Shown: positions 59,738 through 64,000 of the stretch, piece after piece
Layout of the letters: each line of letters opens with the position of its first letter
How positions within the stretch are numbered: the first letter of the stretch is position 1
NCBI GenBank assembly: GCA_023055425.1
Contig: JALGPY010000009.1
Coordinates: 33,213,275-33,277,274 of the forward strand
Length of the DNA stretch: 64,000 bases
Direction: 5' to 3'
Source of the DNA: Linanthus parryae
Lineage: Eukaryota; Streptophyta; Magnoliopsida; Ericales; Polemoniaceae
The notes under the pieces: model-generated
What the model was told of the DNA's origin: nothing
The model's database searches: none
The model's input: the letters and a program-made list of their open reading frames with translations, nothing else
Position numbers and translations under genes: made by a program

Positions 59738-61009
59738 TGAAATGTGGGGGATTTGAAAAGAAGTAGAAGATTGAGTAAAGGGGAGATAGATCTGCGCGTC
59801 GGGAATGGAGCAAGAGTTGCTGCATTAGATGTAGGCGTTTATGAGCTATCTTTGCCTCCTGGACTTATTTTAGAATTAGACAATTGCTTTTATGTGCCTG
59901 CTATGAGCAGAAACATTATTTCCATTTCTTGTTTGGACGAGAAGGGTTTTTCTATTTCAATAAAGGACAAGTGTTGCTCCATTTATTTTGATAGTATGCA
60001 GTATTGTAGTGCGCATTTGTCTAATGGATTGTATATCCTTGATCTAAATAGTCCAATCTATAACATAAATACTAAAAGGATTAAAACTAATGACTTAAAT
60101 CCTACATATCTATGGCACCGTCGTTTAGGCCATATAAATGAGAAACGCATATCTAGACTCCATAAGAATGGACTTTTAGACTCATTTGATTTAGAATCAT
60201 ATGAGACATGTGAATCTTGTTTATTAGGAAAAATGAAAAAGTCCCCTTTCAATAAGAAAGGAGAGAGGACTAATGAGTTATTGGCGCTCATACATACCGA
60301 TGTGTGTGGACCATTCCCCACGCCTGCCAGAGGTGGTTACACCTACTTCATCACATTTACTGATGATTTCAGTAGATATGGATTTGTATACCTTATGAAG
60401 GCCAAATCCAAATCCTTTGAATTGTTCAAAGAATTCAAGAATGAAGTAGAGAAGCAACTTGGTAAAAGTATTAAAGCTCTACGATCGGATCGTGGAGGAG
60501 AATACTTGAGCCAAGAGTTTGACGAGTATCTTAGAGAGTAAGAGATAGTATCCCATCTCACTCCACCCGGAACGCCACAATGGAATGGCGTGCTCGAAAG
60601 AAGGAATCGCACGCTACTGGATATGGTGCGATCTATGATGTCTCAAACAGATCTTCCGGTATCCTTTTGGGGACATGCTCTAATGACGCCAGCTTTTACC
60701 ATTAACCGTGTTCCATCCAAATCAGTAATGAAGACACCATATGAGATATGGACTGGGAAGCGTCCCATAGCGTCGTTTATGAGGATTTGGGGCTGCGGTG
60801 TCTATGTAAAACGTTTACAAATAGACAAGCTCGAGCCCAAAGCGGATAAGTGTAAATTTGTGGGATATCCTAAGGAAACTAAAGGAAATTATTTCTACAA
60901 TCCCACTGAGAACAAAGTCTTTGTTGCTCGGACCGACGTGTTTCTGGAAAGGGAGTTTGTATCTAAAGAAGCAAGTGGGAGGTCTGTAGAACTTGAAGAA
61001 ATTCAATAA
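59738..61009 (+). pseudogene. older copia integrase
   Basis: Open at 59744-60541 and 60590-61009. LWHRRLGHINEKR zinc finger, catalytic HTDVCGPF and RSDRGGEY, then TAA at 60539 where the younger copy has Cys, and the Glu in the next piece (NGVLERRNRT). The C-terminal part runs to EEIQ and TAA. Before the damage it is 85-90% identical in protein to the younger copy by eye. Confidence 0.88.
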
Positions 61010-62733
61010 CCACAAATCACTGAATCGATGATGGAACATGAGCAGGAACCGCAAGTAGTTGTGGAAGAACCTGTTTAGGTAACACAGGAACTCCGTAGAT
61101 CAGGAAGAGTGCGTCATGATCCACAGAGGTATGGACTTCTCGTGACTGAGCCCGATGACGTACCACTCATGGATTATGAGCCTGCAACCTACGGAGAGGC
61201 CATGAAAGGCCCAGACTCTAAGAAGTGGCTAGAAGCCATGAGATCCGAAATGGATTCCATGTACACCAAAAAAGTATGGACTTTAGTGGAACCACCCGAA
61301 GGGCTCGACCCATAGGGTGCAAGTGGGTCTTCAAGAAGAAGACCGACATGGATGGCAACGTAGTTTCCTATAAGGGGCGATTGGTAGCCAAAGGGTATAG
61401 ACAGATTCATGGTATTGACTATGATGATACCTTTTCACCAGTCGCCATGACTAAATCCATTCGAATCCTACTTGCTATTGCAGCATACTACAACTATGAG
61501 ATTTGGCATATGGATGTCAAAACAGCGTTCCTTTATGGTAACCTCCTTGAAGATGTGTACATGACACAACTATAGAATGCCAATAAAGTCTGTAAGCTGC
61601 AAAGATCCATTTATGTATCAAAGAAAACTTCTAGGAGCTGGAATCGACGTTTTGATGACGCAGTCAAAGAGTTTGGCTTCATGAAGAACGAAGATGAGTC
61701 TTGTGTTTACAAGAAGGTTAGTGGGAGCTCTGTAGTATTTCTGCTCTTGTATGTGGATGACATACTAATCATTGGAAACGACATTACGACTTTGCAATCT
61801 GTTAAGGATTGGCTAGGAAAGTGTTTTGCAATGAAGGACTTAGGAGATGCATCCTACATACTAGGTATAAAGATCTATAGAGATAGATCTAGGAGGCTGC
61901 TCGGCCTAAGTCAAAGTACATATATAGACAAGGTGTTGAAAAGGTTCAATATGCAAGATTCCAAGAAGGGATTCTTGCCCATGTCGCATGGAGTCACTCT
62001 TTCCAAGAATGACTGTCCCTCCAATGAGATTGAGAAGGACCGCATGAGTAGGATACCCTATGCTTCCGCCATAGGATCCATCATGTACGCCATGTTGTGT
62101 ACTAGACCAGACGTATCATACGCGTTGAGTATGATGAGCAGATATCAGTCCAATCCGGGTGAGAGTCACTGGATTGCTGCCAAGAACATCCTAAAGTACT
62201 TGAGAAGAACTAAAGATGCGTTCTTGATATTTGGAGGTAAGGAAGAGCTAAGTGTAAAGGGTTACACTGGTGCAAGCTTCCAAACTGACAAAGATGACTA
62301 CAGATCACAGTCTGGATACGTGTTTTTCCAGAATGGAGGAGTTGTGAGCTGGAAGAGTTCCAAGCAAGGGACAGTTGCTGATTCTACAACAGAAGCTGAG
62401 TACATTGCTGCTGCGGAAGCAGCAAAAGAGGCAGTTTGGATAAATAAGTTTATCACTGAGCTCGGTGTGGTCCGTAGCATTGTGGATCCCATAGAGTTGT
62501 ACTGTGACAACTCTGGGGCAATCACACAAGCCAAGGAACCAAGATCACACCAGAAATCAAAGCATGTACTTAGGAGATTCCATCTTATTCGTGATATGAT
62601 CGTTCGAGGAAATGTGAAGATGTGCAAGATTCCAACGGATGACAATCTTTCAGATCCGCTCACAAAACCTCTTGCGCAGCGAAAGCATGAAGGGCACACC
62701 AGATCTATAGGCATACGAGATGCGCCAGATTAG
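61010..62733 (+). pseudogene. older copia RT and RNase H
   Basis: Stops at 61076 and 61313 and frameshifts at 61575-61680 break RT. 61681-62733 is open and has the catalytic YVDD near the start (LLYVDDILIIGND), GYTGASF (the RNase H Asp is Gly here), DSTTEAEYIAAAEAAKEAVW and the end KPLAQRKHEG. It gives the uninterrupted form of the region hit by the MITE in the younger copy. Confidence 0.88.
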
Positions 62734-62744
62734 CTCTAGTGAAA

Positions 62745-62753
62745 GTGGGAGAC
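62745..62753 (+). other. polypurine tract of the older copia
   Basis: GTGGGAGAC just before the 3' LTR, as in the younger copy. Confidence 0.7.
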
Positions 62754-63770
62754 TGTTGGAATAGATGCCCTAGAAGCAATCTCATATTTAGTATGAACAT
62801 TGTTTTGGCTAGAATATTCATTTATTATATATTGTGATATTTAATATAATGAATTCCTTGGATACAATGAGTTGTTTATCTTAAATATCCATAGTCCACT
62901 ATATTGATTAATAGGACGATCAAATATAGACTAGTATGTGCGTAGATTGATATGGAGATCAAGTCTCACACATGGGTATGCATTAAGGGTAATGGCATAC
63001 TGGATTGACCCACAACGAGAAGGATACATTAGATTATGTTAAAGTCACAATTGCTTCTCGTAGTGCTAATATAATTGCAATCCTTAGACTTGAAGTCACT
63101 AGATACTCTAGTTGTGGAATGTTGTGCTTTGATGTTATCAAACGTTACACCGTAACTGGGTAATTATAAAGATAGCTATCGGGCATGACAAGAAGCAAGC
63201 TTAGAGATCGTAGTGATATAGATAGGATTTGTCCCTCCCAAATAATGGGAGTAAATATCCACGGTCATTCGAGGGATGAAGCTTATTGAATGTCAGGCCA
63301 GACTCAGATAAGTCAATATGGAGATATTGACGTTGTCTGCTTGCATAAGCATATTCCCAGGATCGAGGAACTATGGATTGGATATACGAGTGTGACTCTT
63401 TATGTCTCGTGTCCAATCCGGATATAGAAACAAAGGGAAAGTGCAATATAAGATATTGGGCACAAGAGGTTTGTCGGGATCACTGACTATTTCTATTAGT
63501 TGGGTGGCATGGATGTGTTGCTAGACACCGCTCCATGTTAGTAATAAGTTACTACCAACTAAGTAGAAACCTATGGGGTCACACGTCAAATAGAGTAGAG
63601 GTAGATTTGGGATTAATTAATATGATTAATTAATAAGAAGGATCATTATGCAACACCTTGTAAACTTAGTAGGACTAATTTGCAAGGAAGGGACTAATCA
63701 AAGTTCATGTAGAACTAGGAAAGACCTTTATGGAAACAATAAGGAGTTGTTGGAGTATATAAAGGAGGCT
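62754..63770 (+). repeat. 3' LTR of the older copia, interrupted
   Basis: Matches 55758-56776. It stops after TATATAAAGGAGGCT, seven bases beyond the TATA box, where the next insertion starts. Confidence 0.88.
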
Positions 63771-64000
63771 TGACACGATCCAACCGCAAGTGTACGGTTT
63801 TCGCGTGTAGTAATATCCGGTAATCCGGGTTAGGCGAACCCAAGGGACTTGCCGTGAATTAACTAGGATGATTAACTTCGTGTGGGCAAGCAATTGGATT
63901 GTTTTACTAAACTATAATTTAAATAACAAAATAATTATTAAAAGAGAGATTAATACGAGGGACAAGTATCAGGATTTTTCTAGGATCACTAGGTGAACAC
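63771..64000 (-). mobile_element. start of a reverse-oriented Athila-like LTR
   Basis: TGACACGATCCAACCGCAAGTGTACGG is the reverse complement style of an Athila LTR end and parallels the tail of the LTR at 19726-21272 (TGACGCGAAA...CGCAAGCGTACGG in reverse). Only 230 bases are inside the window. The target duplication cannot be checked. Confidence 0.6.

Larger units (their letters stand above)
55758..63770 (+). mobile_element. older copy of the copia family, inserted in a reversed LTR
   Basis: Same family as 30947-39877: LTR start TGTTGGAATAGATGCCCTA, same primer site, gag start, zinc knuckle and pol. Many stops and frameshifts, and visibly more LTR differences than in the younger copy. The 3' LTR is interrupted at 63771 and its remainder lies beyond the window. 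RNase H is complete here and lacks the MITE. Confidence 0.92.

Overview
This is nuclear DNA of a flowering plant, from a repeat-dense region. No ordinary single-copy protein gene could be identified. Almost everything recognisable is LTR retrotransposon: Ty3/gypsy of the Tat and Athila types, and Ty1/copia of the SIRE type plus a second copia family present twice. They are nested inside one another and decorated by a small hAT-type DNA transposon, a solo LTR and simple repeats. The organism is an angiosperm, possibly a eudicot; the sequence alone does not fix the species.

Layout. (1) 1-14783: a Tat-type gypsy element that starts inside its 5' LTR. It has gag, protease, RT with two RNase H domains, and integrase on the + strand, all with stops or frameshifts. 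A 54-bp tandem repeat follows. On the opposite strand (13393-9074) lies a six-exon gene whose splice sites and reading phases agree throughout; it encodes a plant-mobile-domain-like protein of about 1300 residues. This is the most interesting object in the window. (2) 14784-21272: an Athila-like element whose gag is interrupted by the Tat insertion and which lacks RT and integrase. (3) About 21935-40911: a degenerate SIRE-type copia element with an envelope-like region, peppered with a short palindrome. Its 3' LTR is split by (4) a younger copia element (30947-39877) with a perfect 5-bp target duplication and LTRs differing at about nine positions. That copia element's RNase H is split by (5) a 426-bp hAT-type MITE (37690-38115) with a perfect 8-bp target duplication and two tRNA-like segments. 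(6) About 41190-51031: three tandem copies of a 2.7-3.0 kb unit with inverted-repeat arms, gene-like intron/exon texture and a (TTG)n tract of very different length in each copy. Copy 1 also carries a solo gypsy-type LTR. (7) 51032-53985: a stretch with no recognised repeat. (8) 54738-55757: a minus-strand copia LTR fragment, broken by (9) an older second member of the copia family in (4), at 55758-63770. Its 3' LTR is in turn broken at 63771 by a reverse-oriented Athila-like LTR that runs off the window.

Nesting gives a relative order: SIRE, then the younger copia, then the hAT MITE; and Athila, then Tat. LTR divergence agrees: Tat LTRs differ at about 20 of 450 shared positions, the younger copia LTRs at about 9 of 1428. 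No element here looks able to make all its own proteins. Any recent movement, notably of the copia element at 30947-39877 and of the MITE, must have relied on proteins supplied from elsewhere or on damage that came later.
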